This document shows, piece by piece, positions 8,721 through 16,326 of a DNA stretch of 64,000 bases (position 1 is its first letter; each line of letters opens with the position of its first letter). The notes under the pieces were generated by a model, which searched no databases, was not told where the DNA came from, and saw only the letters and a list, made by a program, of their open reading frames with translations. The position numbers were made by a program, and so were the translations under genes. Where the stretch lies: positions 1,177,386 through 1,241,385 of the forward strand of contig JAVHLR010000001.1 in assembly GCA_031082005.1 (NCBI GenBank), in the 5' to 3' direction. This stretch comes from Patescibacteria group bacterium. GTDB lineage: Bacteria > Patescibacteriota > Patescibacteriia > 2-12-FULL-60-25.

Positions 8721-9605
8721 TCAGAATTTGAATTCTATCTTTTCTTGATCAGCCCTTATCGTCCCGCCGACCGGCAAGGGAAGATACTGGTCGATCTCAT
8801 GGCCGAACAGCTCAGTCTTCAGAACGGGGAAGCTATAAGGCTCAAGGTAATCCAGCACTGCCTGCAGCGGTTCATATTCCTTTTCAGCGAACTTGCCGTC
8901 GATCTGGTCCAACCTTCCGATGATCATTCCCGCGAGCTTCTCCAAGACACCGGCGTTCTTGAAATGCGCCAGGGCACGTAAGAGAGCCGGCAATTTCTCC
9001 TCCGTCTCCTCCCAAAACAAGACTTTACCGACCCCATCGGACGCGTACGGCGTACCGAGCAAAGATTCGAGCGAGACCAGATTGCCGCCCATACCTATAC
9101 CCTCCATGGAAGAACCACGCAAAAACTTCCCGAACGTCTCGAGCGGCAATACGTAATGCTTATCATTGATGGCTCTCATGAAACTGTCGATGGTCAGCGG
9201 GTCGTTTTCCTGGAACCCCCACGTCACCATCGGCCCTTGGATTTGGACGCGCCCGGTCTTGGCATACACGGCATTCAGCAGCACGGTGATGTCTGAAAAA
9301 CCCACCAGGACTTTAGGGTTCCGCTTAACTATTTCCCAGTCGATACCCGCCAAGATATCTCCCGCATTCCACCCTCCGTTTGCCGTCATGACCACGTCAA
9401 CCATCGGATCCCGATAGGCATCCATGAAATCCGCGAGTCGATTGGCTGCCGTATCGGATACGAAGCTCAACGCGTTCGCTGCATGGGGCATGACCACGCA
9501 CTCCAGGCCGTGCGCCTTCATGTTCTCCAGACCCTTGATGTACTGCGACCTCCTCTCCTCGGAAAAGGTGGAAGGCGCTGACGGCGAGATTATGGCAACT
9601 TTCAT
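8721..9605 (-). CDS. LD-carboxypeptidase (peptidase family S66)
   Basis: Predicted to trim the terminal D-amino acid of murein tetrapeptides, or to inactivate microcin-like conjugates as MccF does. The start is MKVAIISPSAPST at 9605; a longer in-frame extension would overlap the divergent SPFH gene. Family marks are the nucleophile region VGFSDITVLLNAVY, IQGPMVTWG, GGNLVSLESLLGTPY, an acidic VLFWEETEE segment, and the C-terminal FGHEIDQYLPLPVG with the catalytic His. 294 residues is normal, and no signal peptide means a cytoplasmic enzyme. A -10-like CAATAT lies 8 nt before ATG, as in a leaderless transcript. Confidence 0.88.
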   Translation of the reverse strand: MKVAIISPSAPSTFSEERRSQYIKGLENMKAHGLECVVMPHAANALSFVSDTAANRLADFMDAYRDPMVDVVMTANGGWNAGDILAGIDWEIVKRNPKVLVGFSDITVLLNAVYAKTGRVQIQGPMVTWGFQENDPLTIDSFMRAINDKHYVLPLETFGKFLRGSSMEGIGMGGNLVSLESLLGTPYASDGVGKVLFWEETEEKLPALLRALAHFKNAGVLEKLAGMIIGRLDQIDGKFAEKEYEPLQAVLDYLEPYSFPVLKTELFGHEIDQYLPLPVGGTIRADQEKIEFKF

Positions 9606-9616
9606 ACGCCGCAATA

Positions 9617-9645
9617 TTGACACGTTTTCATATATCCAGTCTACT
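9617..9645 (+). promoter_or_regulatory. promoter of the SPFH gene
   Basis: TTGACA (9617-9622), 17-bp spacer, TCTACT (9640-9645), with only 8 nt before ATG 9654, so the transcript would have essentially no leader. Confidence 0.5.
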
Positions 9646-9653
9646 GGAGCCAT

Positions 9654-10442
9654 ATGAAATTTCCCATCAAGACAGCCATCGCGGCATTCGCGATTATCTT
9701 TATCCTGCTTATCGCCTGGCCTTTTGGCACCATCGGCGCCGGTGAACGCGGAGTACTGCTCCGCTGGAACGCCGTAACCGGCCACGTCTATGGCGAAGGT
9801 CTCTTTGTCCGCATCCCAGTCTCTGACCGCGTCATCGTCATGGACGTAAAAGTACAAAAAGAGCAAATCGAGGCAACCGCCGCCTCGAAAGACCTGCAAA
9901 GCGTCAGCAGTATCGTCGCTCTGAACTTCCACATCAGCCCGGACAAGGTAGCCAACATTTACCAGGATGTCGGCGTGGAATATAAGACCCGCTTGATCGA
10001 TCCGGCGTTACAGGAATCGGTCAAAGCATCGACCGCCAAATATACGGCCGAAGAGCTCATTACTAAACGCGAACAAGTGCGCGAAGAGATCCGCAACCAC
10101 GTCAAAGACAAACTGGCGTCACGCGGCATCGAAGTCGATGACTTCAACATCGTAGACTTCAGCTTCTCCCGTTCGTTCAACGAGGCCATCGAAGCCAAGG
10201 TGACTGCCGAACAGTCGGCACTCGCAGCCAAGAACAAACTCGAACAGATAAAATTCGAAGCTGACCAGAAAATCGCCGAAGCGCGCGGCAAAGCAGAAGC
10301 CATGCGCATCGAATCCGATGCCCTACGCTCCAATCCGCAAGTCCTAGAACTTCGTGCCATCGAAAAATGGGACGGCAAATTGCCGACCGTAACCGGAGGC
10401 GCGACCCCATTCCTGAATCTGCAAGGGATAACTAATCGATGA
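9654..10442 (+). CDS. SPFH/prohibitin-family membrane protein
   Basis: One N-terminal membrane helix (about residues 8-26), then the Band-7 domain starting at GAGERGVLLRWNAVTG, and a long charged helix rich in Ala, Glu and Lys (about 150-225: ...KNKLEQIKFEADQKIAEARGKAEAMRIE), typical of HflC/prohibitin proteins that form membrane rings and control membrane proteases. 262 residues, usual for the compact type. A clear terminator follows. No partner protease such as FtsH is in the window. The divergent neighbour is the LD-carboxypeptidase. Confidence 0.88.
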   Translation: MKFPIKTAIAAFAIIFILLIAWPFGTIGAGERGVLLRWNAVTGHVYGEGLFVRIPVSDRVIVMDVKVQKEQIEATAASKDLQSVSSIVALNFHISPDKVANIYQDVGVEYKTRLIDPALQESVKASTAKYTAEELITKREQVREEIRNHVKDKLASRGIEVDDFNIVDFSFSRSFNEAIEAKVTAEQSALAAKNKLEQIKFEADQKIAEARGKAEAMRIESDALRSNPQVLELRAIEKWDGKLPTVTGGATPFLNLQGITNR

Positions 10443-10458
10443 ACTTATCCAAAAATCG

Positions 10459-10487
10459 CAAAAGCCCCGGTGCTTCCGGGGTTTTTC
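10459..10487 (+). terminator. terminator after the SPFH gene
   Basis: AAAGCCCCGG-TGCTT-CCGGGGTTTTT: a short G+C stem followed by five T. Confidence 0.8.
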
Positions 10488-10518
10488 AGTTACCTTTCAC
10501 GATTTTTAACCGCTTATC

Positions 10519-10866
10519 TCAAGGAAACGGCCTGAAAGACAGCACATCGCGTGTTTCCGCCGCAGTCAACAACTTTTTCTCACCCATCAGACTGACTAAA
10601 CGGTTCACCTTTTGGTCTTCTTTCCGCAATATCGTCACGATGTCACCCTTAACGTCAGCCAATTTATCATCCAGATAGCTCTTGGTGACCATGGTAGCCT
10701 CAATTTTATTGAATCTCTGGTCGATTTTATCAAACCTCTGATCGATGCTCTCAAACCTCTGATCGATATTTACAAACCTCTTATCGATGCTCTCAAATTT
10801 CTGATCGACTTGTTCGGCGAATGCACCTATGGCTTCCAGTATTTCTTGTTTTGATGTGTCCTCCAT
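10519..10866 (-). CDS. small coiled-coil protein with heptad repeats
   Basis: Begins MEDTSKQEILEAIGAF and continues with five near-identical heptads of the type FESIDKRF/FVNIDQRF/FDKIDQRF (about residues 23-55), a parallel coiled coil, followed by MVTKSYLDDKLADVKGDIVTILRKEDQKV and a short tail. ATG 10866 is preferred over upstream in-frame ATGs because the family-like start is MEDT. Similar short coiled-coil proteins are common in Patescibacteria; their role is unknown to me. The heptads are also direct DNA repeats at 10710-10800, so the count may vary by slippage. It follows dinB by 20 nt. Confidence 0.75.
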   Translation of the reverse strand: MEDTSKQEILEAIGAFAEQVDQKFESIDKRFVNIDQRFESIDQRFDKIDQRFNKIEATMVTKSYLDDKLADVKGDIVTILRKEDQKVNRLVSLMGEKKLLTAAETRDVLSFRPFP

Positions 10867-10886
10867 ACATACCATTGCTACCACGT

Positions 10887-12311
10887 TTATTCAAACATCA
10901 GCAAGTGCTGTTGGTTGACGGACGAATTGACGATATCAACACCCTCCGTTTTCCTGAATCCTATCCGATCCGGTGCCTCGTCGCCCAAACCCAACATGTT
11001 GCCAAAAACAATCGCCTCATCGCCATAGCGATCGCGGACTAAGTCGGCGGCATGCGAGACTAAACGTTGGCGATCCCGTTCATCATTCCAGCATTTTCCA
11101 CCCATGTCATCCCGAGCAAAGACCCGGGATCTAGCTTCTGGATCCCGGATCAAATCCGGAACGACAGCGGCGCCGGAAGACAATTTTTCTTGTCGCGAAG
11201 GCGCTGCCAAATTAGTCAAAGTCACAGCCAAAAAATTCACGCGCTCACCATGCCATAGCTCGCGCAAAAGACCCGTCGCCGCACCGACTAAAGTGAATGA
11301 ATCAGATGCGGGTTCATCCAATAACGTATATAAAGTACCGCCTTCACCCGCACCTGGACGCCAAAAAGCATTTTGTTGAACACCATCTTGATCCCTATAA
11401 CCCCGACGAAAACCGATTGACACATAGACCGAACTCGCAACCAAACCCAACGCCCGCAAGCGACGCCCCGCCCGCTCCGTCAATTTGACCAGCGTCGCCA
11501 AAACCTTCCCTTCTTTGTTCACCCTGTCCGGGACGCAGTACGAATGCCCTACCGACTTCGGCGACGGTGTCGCGTTCGACGGGGTTACACGTTCTATCTC
11601 AAAACCATTGACCTTGCTCCATAAATAAAACCCATTCTTACCGAAAGCTCGCATCAGGTTACCTACCGGATGATGCTTCAGATCGAGCAGCGTCTCGATG
11701 CCCAAACGCTTCAGTCGCCTGCCGATACGCGGTCCGATTCCGCACACATCCTGTAACTCCAGACCGGCAAGAATCTCGTCCAGATTGTCGTAATCGATCA
11801 CCACCAATCCATTCGGCTTCTCCAAATCGGATGCCGTCTTAGCCAAAAACCTGGTCGGCGCGATGCCGATAGAACAACGCAACCAATCCCCCACTTCATC
11901 ACGAATCCGCCGTCTCACCCGTGTCATCACCCAAGCCGCCTCCGCCGCGTCACGGTACCAACCAGTCAGATCAAGAAAAGCTTCATCGATGGAATAATGT
12001 TCCATGCAATCTGTCAGCTCGTGCAGAATACCGAATACGCGCGATGTCACGGCACGGTATTTAGGCGGATCGTTCTGCACAAATACGGCTCCCGGCACCT
12101 TCATCTTCGCTTCCTCCACTGACATCCCTACCTTCATGCCCAACCGCTTAGCCTCAATCGACGCCGCGATAACGCAGCCTTTCTTATGCAAATAAGCGCA
12201 CACACCCAAAGGCCGCCCACGCAGAGTCGGGTTCGCCTGTTGCTCCACCGACGCGAAGTATGAATTCATGTCGAGGTGGACAATGAGGGAAGATGAGATA
12301 CGTAGCGACAT
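10887..12311 (-). CDS. dinB: Y-family DNA polymerase (DinB-type)
   Basis: Error-prone translesion polymerase. The palm motif IVHLDMNSYFASVEQQ gives the first catalytic Asp, and YSIDEAFLDLT gives the Asp-Glu pair; GCVIAASIEAKRLGMKVGM, IGIAPTRFLAKTASDLEKPNG and VCGIGPRIGRRLKRLGI (helix-hairpin) follow, then the little-finger domain. 474 residues is longer than classical Pol IV. Part of the excess is an in-frame 60-nt palindromic element (11106-11165), which adds 20 residues in the C-terminal region (around VVPDLIRDPEARSR). The polymerase core before it is intact. Its C-terminus lies next to a small coiled-coil gene, and lexA is 1.5 kb away. Confidence 0.9.
   Translation of the reverse strand: MSLRISSSLIVHLDMNSYFASVEQQANPTLRGRPLGVCAYLHKKGCVIAASIEAKRLGMKVGMSVEEAKMKVPGAVFVQNDPPKYRAVTSRVFGILHELTDCMEHYSIDEAFLDLTGWYRDAAEAAWVMTRVRRRIRDEVGDWLRCSIGIAPTRFLAKTASDLEKPNGLVVIDYDNLDEILAGLELQDVCGIGPRIGRRLKRLGIETLLDLKHHPVGNLMRAFGKNGFYLWSKVNGFEIERVTPSNATPSPKSVGHSYCVPDRVNKEGKVLATLVKLTERAGRRLRALGLVASSVYVSIGFRRGYRDQDGVQQNAFWRPGAGEGGTLYTLLDEPASDSFTLVGAATGLLRELWHGERVNFLAVTLTNLAAPSRQEKLSSGAAVVPDLIRDPEARSRVFARDDMGGKCWNDERDRQRLVSHAADLVRDRYGDEAIVFGNMLGLGDEAPDRIGFRKTEGVDIVNSSVNQQHLLMFE
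11106..11165 (+). repeat. 60-bp palindromic element inside dinB
   Basis: Runs from GTCATCCCGAGC to AATCCGGAACGAC: arms GTCATCCCG...CCCGGGATC and GATCCCGG...CCGGAACGAC are inverted. Length is exactly 20 codons, so dinB stays open. Related copies lie at 26269-26296, 40126-40154, 45175-45203 and 63576-63640. Confidence 0.75.
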
Positions 12312-12322
12312 ATGGATTAATT

Positions 12323-12735
12323 GTCATTTCGAGTACAGTCGAGAAATCTTCCTAGTGGAAACCGTCCGACAAATCATTCCAAAACGGATTCAATGTAGCT
12401 ATCAACCATTCTTTCTTGCTTCTACTCCATTTTTTCAGCTGTTTTTCTCTTTCAATAGCAGCCGATATATCCGTAGTCTCCTCATAATAAATCAAACGGT
12501 TAATCTGATATTTATCCGTAAAACCATGAACCAGGTGACTTTTATGCTCATACAATCTCCTTTCCAAATCATTCGTTACACCGATATATAAGACGCTACG
12601 GACGCAGTTCGTAAGGATATAAACCCAGTAGCTCCTACCCATTACTTACCGCTGCCATGATTCTGGAAATTTTTCAAGGAACGCTCACCCAAGCACATTC
12701 CATCTTGAAGATCTCTCCGCGCTGGTCGAGATGAC
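12323..12735. mobile_element. GIY-YIG unit 1, inverted-end element (413 bp)
   Basis: The left end GTCATTTCGAGTACAGTCGA (12323 on) and right end, read inward on the minus strand as GTCATCTCGACCAGCGCGGA (12735 down), face each other and share GTCATYTCGA and then GAGAnATCTTC. Between them is only the GIY-YIG gene 12352-12642, whose stop codon touches the left arm. Two similar units occur at 32533-32949 and 51279-51659. The mobile nature is inferred from this architecture. Confidence 0.6.
12352..12642 (-). CDS. single-domain GIY-YIG nuclease (copy 1)
   Basis: 96 residues, the size of stand-alone UPF0213/YhbQ-type proteins. The start MGRSYWVYILTNC carries the first motif (YVYIL-type), LYIGVTNDLERRLYEHK the second with the catalytic Arg, and the conserved Glu is in AAIEREKQLKKWSR. 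The family cuts DNA or branched structures; here the gene fills an inverted-repeat unit almost completely, so a role in the movement of that unit is possible. It is a divergent relative of the proteins at 32568-32870 and 51321-51611; all three end with a LNP/VNP-type motif followed by a short tail. Confidence 0.9.
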   Translation of the reverse strand: MGRSYWVYILTNCVRSVLYIGVTNDLERRLYEHKSHLVHGFTDKYQINRLIYYEETTDISAAIEREKQLKKWSRSKKEWLIATLNPFWNDLSDGFH

Positions 12736-12750
12736 GGCATGTCCTAATAT

Positions 12751-12860
12751 GTCATTTCGAGCACGGTCGAGAAATCTTCCTGATGGAAAACATCTAATGA
12801 ATCATTCCATCTAGAAGATCTCTCCACTCCGGCCGTCGGATGTCCTCCGGTCGAGATGAC
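12751..12860. mobile_element. gene-free inverted-end unit (110 bp)
   Basis: The same kind of ends as GIY-YIG unit 1: GTCATTTCGAGCACGGTCGA leftwards and, inward from 12860, GTCATCTCGACCGGAGGACA, with GAGAAATCTTCC/GGAGAGATCTTC inside. It has no gene and lies 15 bp from unit 1, consistent with a non-autonomous derivative. Confidence 0.6.
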
Positions 12861-12864
12861 ATTT

Positions 12865-13110
12865 TTAGATAGACGCCATTTCCCCTAACTTCCAGGTGAG
12901 ACTATCTGTCGAAAACTCCAGCCGATACGCATTCGCCTCGTCAGACACCGAGAAGATGACTACTTTTTCCCGCCCTCGACGTTCGCTGTGCACCAAGTTC
13001 ACCTTTTTCACCTGATAATAATGACCATCCCATTTGAAAGTCATGGGCTCTACCTGCCCTTTCCGGAAGGCCACGAGGACATCGACATTTTGGGATGGTT
13101 TTGAGTACAT
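12865..13110 (-). CDS. small protein, unknown (resembles DUF6504-type proteins)
   Basis: 81 residues, MYSKPSQNVDVLVAFRKG..., predicted to be a small beta-rich protein: FKWDGHYYQVKKVNLVHSE then KVVIFSVSDEANAYRLEFST and TWKLGEM. The spacing of aromatic and Val residues recalls small proteins found next to Y-family polymerases in other bacteria, and dinB is nearby, but this is a weak hint. The gene is wedged between two gene-free inverted-end units; no clear ribosome site is seen before ATG 13110. Confidence 0.6.
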   Translation of the reverse strand: MYSKPSQNVDVLVAFRKGQVEPMTFKWDGHYYQVKKVNLVHSERRGREKVVIFSVSDEANAYRLEFSTDSLTWKLGEMASI

Positions 13111-13121
13111 ATGCGTAAAAG

Positions 13122-13210
13122 GTCATTTCGAGCTTGTCGAGAAACCTTCAATTTGTAAACCTAAATCCAGTCCTTCAATTTGAAAATCTCTCCGTTTCAG
13201 TTGAGATGAT
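13122..13210. mobile_element. gene-free inverted-end unit (about 89 bp)
   Basis: Left end GTCATTTCGAGCTTGTCGAG at 13122; right end, inward from 13210, ATCATCTCAACTGAAACGGA. Inner ends CTTCAATTTG and CAATTTGAA also pair. The outer right base triplet deviates (ATC for GTC), so this copy is partly degraded. Confidence 0.5.
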
Positions 13211-13235
13211 GGTTTAACTTAACTTCAATCTTAGC

Positions 13236-13859
13236 CTACCGAAATTCAAACTTCCTGATCACCGCCCTGACTACTCCCTGAATCAACGGATCGTAACAAT
13301 ATATCGGCTTCATGGTTGAATTCGCCGGCTGCAGACGGATACGATCGCGTTCGCGGTAAAAACGCTTGAGCGTGGCATATTCGTTATCCAATAAAGCCAC
13401 GACAGTATCTCCATTCTTGGGACTAGGACAACGCTCCACCACCACATAATCCCCATCAAATATCCCATCCTCGATCATGGAGTCCCCTTTGACCCGCAAC
13501 ACATACGAATTTGCCGAGTCCGGCGCCAACTCCACCGGCACAGCGAAAGACTCACGTTCTTCTACAGCCTCAATCGGCGAACCGGCGGCAATCAGACCCT
13601 TCAGCGGCAACAGCACACTCTTGCCCCATTGTACGGCTTTATTCGTCGGCTCAAGATTCCGCGCACCCGGTGTTCCCCCACCGTTACCTTTGAGGAAACC
13701 ACGCTCCTTAAGCGCCTGGATATGCACATGCACGGTCGAAGGCGAAGCCAAATCCAATCCGACGGCGATTTCACGGAACGATGGCGGATAACCGCGCTCA
13801 TTGATGAAATTGACGATGAAGTCCAGGACTTCTTTCTGCTTTGGAGTTAAAGGAGGCAT
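13236..13859 (-). CDS. lexA: LexA repressor
   Basis: SOS repressor and self-cleaving protease. The N-terminal winged helix (about 1-70: LTPKQKEVLDFIVNFINERGYPPSFREIA) binds operators. The cleavage site Ala-Gly is in GLIAAGSPIEAVEE (near residue 92), the catalytic Ser in KGDSMIEDGI and the catalytic Lys in YATLKRFYRE. 207 residues, full length. An 18-bp palindrome just upstream is probably its own operator. dinB, polX and ruvB in this window have no matching palindrome near their starts that I could find. Confidence 0.95.
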   Translation of the reverse strand: MPPLTPKQKEVLDFIVNFINERGYPPSFREIAVGLDLASPSTVHVHIQALKERGFLKGNGGGTPGARNLEPTNKAVQWGKSVLLPLKGLIAAGSPIEAVEERESFAVPVELAPDSANSYVLRVKGDSMIEDGIFDGDYVVVERCPSPKNGDTVVALLDNEYATLKRFYRERDRIRLQPANSTMKPIYCYDPLIQGVVRAVIRKFEFR

Positions 13860-13869
13860 ATGTTTGTTA

Positions 13870-13887
13870 TTTGTTCGTTAGAACAAA
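13870..13887. promoter_or_regulatory. probable LexA operator
   Basis: Palindrome TTTGTTCGTTAGAACAAA lies 10 bp before the lexA ATG; the core GTTC-N4-GAAC is symmetric. On the coding strand a second GTTCTA occurs 11 bp upstream. Position and symmetry fit autorepression. Confidence 0.6.
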
Positions 13888-13972
13888 AATAGAACACTAT
13901 CATAAACCTGTCAAATCGCCACATTCACTTGGCTTTCAGCCATATATCCACAAATGATACACCTGCCTGACT

Positions 13973-14707
13973 ATGGCCAATCGATATTCGTCCTATATTG
14001 CCCAGCTCAAACGCATCTGCCGCGATAAAAAATTCATATTGGAAACAATTGGTCACACCGGAGAAAACAACGATGTTCCCTTGTTCAAGGTCACGCTGAA
14101 CCAACAATCACGATCGATGAAGTCCGTTTGTTTTATCGGCGCTGTACACGGCAACGAGACATCCGGCCCAGTCGCACCGCTCACCTTTCTGAAACGATAT
14201 TTACCAAAACCAGGCAATCCAAAAATCACCCTAATCCCCGTCGCCAACCCCACCGGATACGCTGCGGATACATATCGAGATTTCAAGCGCCGCAACTACA
14301 ATCGACTCTTCGGCAAAAACAAGACGATAGACGAAACAAGAGCACTGCTCGACGCGGCACTTGTAGACAAGCCACACATTTTCATGAGCATCCACGAAGA
14401 TGATGTCAAATCCAATTGTTATCTCTATGGATACAACGCTGCTTCAAAATCGACCGAACTTTATCGCGATATCCTGTCCGCCATGGAAAAACACTGCCCC
14501 ATAAACCACCGACCGAAGATATACAAAAACAAAGCCCAAGACGGTCTCATCCTGGATCCTCCATCCGACGGCTCATTCGAGGACCGCATACACCAAGAAA
14601 AAATTCCTTACTCCATCTGCCTGGAAATACCGGACAAAATATCCCCTAAACGTCGTATAGACACAATACTGGCGGCAATGACGACGATTATCGATACCGC
14701 AAGATAA
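13973..14707 (+). CDS. M14-family zinc carboxypeptidase (AstE/AspA-like)
   Basis: 244 residues. Zinc ligands are in IGAVHGNETSG (HxxE) and FMSIHEDD (third His); the substrate-binding region PVANPTGYAADTYRDFKRRNYNRLF has the Arg/Asn residues typical of succinylglutamate desuccinylase/aspartoacylase relatives, and SICLEIPD offers the catalytic Glu. No signal peptide, so a cytoplasmic peptidase or deacylase; substrate unknown. The gene diverges from lexA. A TGATAC box lies 12 nt before ATG. Confidence 0.82.
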   Translation: MANRYSSYIAQLKRICRDKKFILETIGHTGENNDVPLFKVTLNQQSRSMKSVCFIGAVHGNETSGPVAPLTFLKRYLPKPGNPKITLIPVANPTGYAADTYRDFKRRNYNRLFGKNKTIDETRALLDAALVDKPHIFMSIHEDDVKSNCYLYGYNAASKSTELYRDILSAMEKHCPINHRPKIYKNKAQDGLILDPPSDGSFEDRIHQEKIPYSICLEIPDKISPKRRIDTILAAMTTIIDTAR

Positions 14708-14760
14708 ACGGTTCTTTGCCCTCACCTGCCGAAAATGGTATTTTTTCAGCTGAATATATT

Positions 14761-15720
14761 ATGCTCACTTACATTCTATTCGCCATCGGTTTCGTTTTAC
14801 TCATCAAGGGCGCTGACCTCTTAGTCGATGGCTCCGCCTCAATCGCCAAGAGACTCAAAATCTCCAGCATCGTCATCGGCCTTACCATTGTAGCGTTCGG
14901 GACATCCGCCCCAGAATTCATCGTCAACATCTTCGCGAGCGCCCAGGGCCAAAGCGACATCGCCGTGGGCAACATCCTGGGCAGCAATATCGCCAACATC
15001 CTGCTGATCCTGGGCATTTCAGCCATCATCTATCCCCTGACCGCCAAAAGTAACACCGTCTTGAAAGAAATCCCGTTAAGCCTCCTCGCTATCATTATAT
15101 TGGGGTTGATGGCCAACGACAAATTAATAGATGGCGCCTCCTTGTCCAGCATAACGCGGATAGATGGCTTGGTGCTTATAGGTTTTTTCATCATTTTCCT
15201 TTACTACACTTTCGGTATCCGCAAGTCAGGCAAAGAGTCCATCGAGCTCGATAAAATCGAAACCCATAGCTATCCCAAGTCTATATCCTTCATCATCTTT
15301 GGCCTCATTGGCCTGGTGGTTGGAGGAAAATGGATCGTCGACGGAGCCGTCAGTATCGCCGAGTTTTTCCATATCAGCCAATCACTCATCGGTTTGACGG
15401 TCGTAGCCATCGGCACCTCACTGCCCGAACTAGCCACCTCGGCAGTCGCCGCATACAAAAAGCATTCCGACATCGCAATCGGAAACGTCGTAGGCTCGAA
15501 TATCTTCAATATTTTTTGGATCTTAGGTGTAAGCGCGATCATCCGGCCGCTACCTTTCAGCCCGTCCTCCAATAAAGACGTGATGATGACCGTATTCGCC
15601 AGCATCCTGCTCTTTGCCGTCATGTTCATCGGGAAAAGACACGTCATAGAAAAATGGCAGGGTGCATGCATGATAGTGACCTATTGCGGGTATATCGGGC
15701 TGCTCGTTTGGATGGGCTGA
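14761..15720 (+). CDS. Na+/Ca2+ exchanger, CaCA family
   Basis: Polytopic antiporter of 319 residues. The two alpha repeats are clear: VAFGTSAPEFIVNIFAS with SDIAVGNILGSNIANILLILG, and VAIGTSLPELATSAVAA with SDIAIGNVVGSNIFNIFWILG, each with the acidic residue and Asn of the ion site. About ten membrane helices, with a cytoplasmic loop near residues 155-175. The start MLTYILFAIGF at 14761 begins directly with a membrane helix; an upstream in-frame start would add an unlikely polar segment. It forms a same-strand run with ywbE and the next two genes. Confidence 0.92.
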   Translation: MLTYILFAIGFVLLIKGADLLVDGSASIAKRLKISSIVIGLTIVAFGTSAPEFIVNIFASAQGQSDIAVGNILGSNIANILLILGISAIIYPLTAKSNTVLKEIPLSLLAIIILGLMANDKLIDGASLSSITRIDGLVLIGFFIIFLYYTFGIRKSGKESIELDKIETHSYPKSISFIIFGLIGLVVGGKWIVDGAVSIAEFFHISQSLIGLTVVAIGTSLPELATSAVAAYKKHSDIAIGNVVGSNIFNIFWILGVSAIIRPLPFSPSSNKDVMMTVFASILLFAVMFIGKRHVIEKWQGACMIVTYCGYIGLLVWMG

Positions 15721-15741
15721 CTCTAACATCACGACAAACCC

Positions 15742-15945
15742 ATGGAATCAGACAGCACAATCCGCAGAAACATCAGACCCGGCCTGGTCGTAGTCATTGT
15801 CAAGAAAGAAGACCAAAAGACCGGCAAGATGACCCAAGGCATCGTCCGGGACATCTTGACGAACATCGCCGTCCACCCCCGTGGCATAAAAGTCCGCCTA
15901 GCTTCCGGGGAGGTCGGAAGGGTGCAATACATCCAATCTCAATAA
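15742..15945 (+). CDS. ywbE: YwbE family protein
   Basis: 67 residues matching the small YwbE (DUF2196) family over its whole length: NIRPGLVVVIVKKEDQKTGKMTQGIVRDILTN, then HPRGIKVRLASGEVGRVQYI. The family looks like a tiny beta-barrel and its role is not established. It lies 21 nt after the exchanger gene and 4 nt before the next gene. Confidence 0.88.
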   Translation: MESDSTIRRNIRPGLVVVIVKKEDQKTGKMTQGIVRDILTNIAVHPRGIKVRLASGEVGRVQYIQSQ

Positions 15946-15949
15946 CTAC

Positions 15950-16324
15950 ATGCCGTCTAAACTTGATCGCTTCATCCTCTGGACTCCCCGCATTCTGTCC
16001 ATCCTCTTTTTGCTTTTCCTGGCCACGTTCTCGCTTGACGTATTCGAAGAAGGACTAGACTTTTGGGGTACCCTGCTCGGACTCTTCATGCACAACATCC
16101 CCGTATTCGTCTTGGCCATCGTCTTGACCATCGCCTGGAAACGCAAGCTTATCGGCGCAATCTTCTACACTCTCGCCGGCTTTGCCTACATAGGACTTTT
16201 GACCGCAAACGCCGTCCGCGGAAATTTCGAATTCTACATGATTTCCTGGTCCATCATCATCGCCGGACCAGCCTTTGTTATTGCAGTGCTTTTCTATGCC
16301 GGATGGCGAAAGAAACTGACGTGA
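15950..16324 (+). CDS. small membrane protein (DUF7670-like)
   Basis: 124 residues with four predicted membrane helices (about 14-30, 38-62, 66-88, 95-118) and a basic C-terminus GWRKKLT. The pattern TPRILSILFLLFLATFSLDVF followed by a glycine-rich second helix recalls a family of short membrane proteins of unknown function. It overlaps the next frame by a few bases, so the two are probably translated together. Confidence 0.75.
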   Translation: MPSKLDRFILWTPRILSILFLLFLATFSLDVFEEGLDFWGTLLGLFMHNIPVFVLAIVLTIAWKRKLIGAIFYTLAGFAYIGLLTANAVRGNFEFYMISWSIIIAGPAFVIAVLFYAGWRKKLT

Positions 16325-16326
16325 CT

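Noticed and set aside
10710..10800. CRISPR-like spaced repeats
   Set aside because: The 21-nt periodic repeats are codons of coiled-coil heptads in one gene. No CRISPR array or cas gene was seen anywhere.
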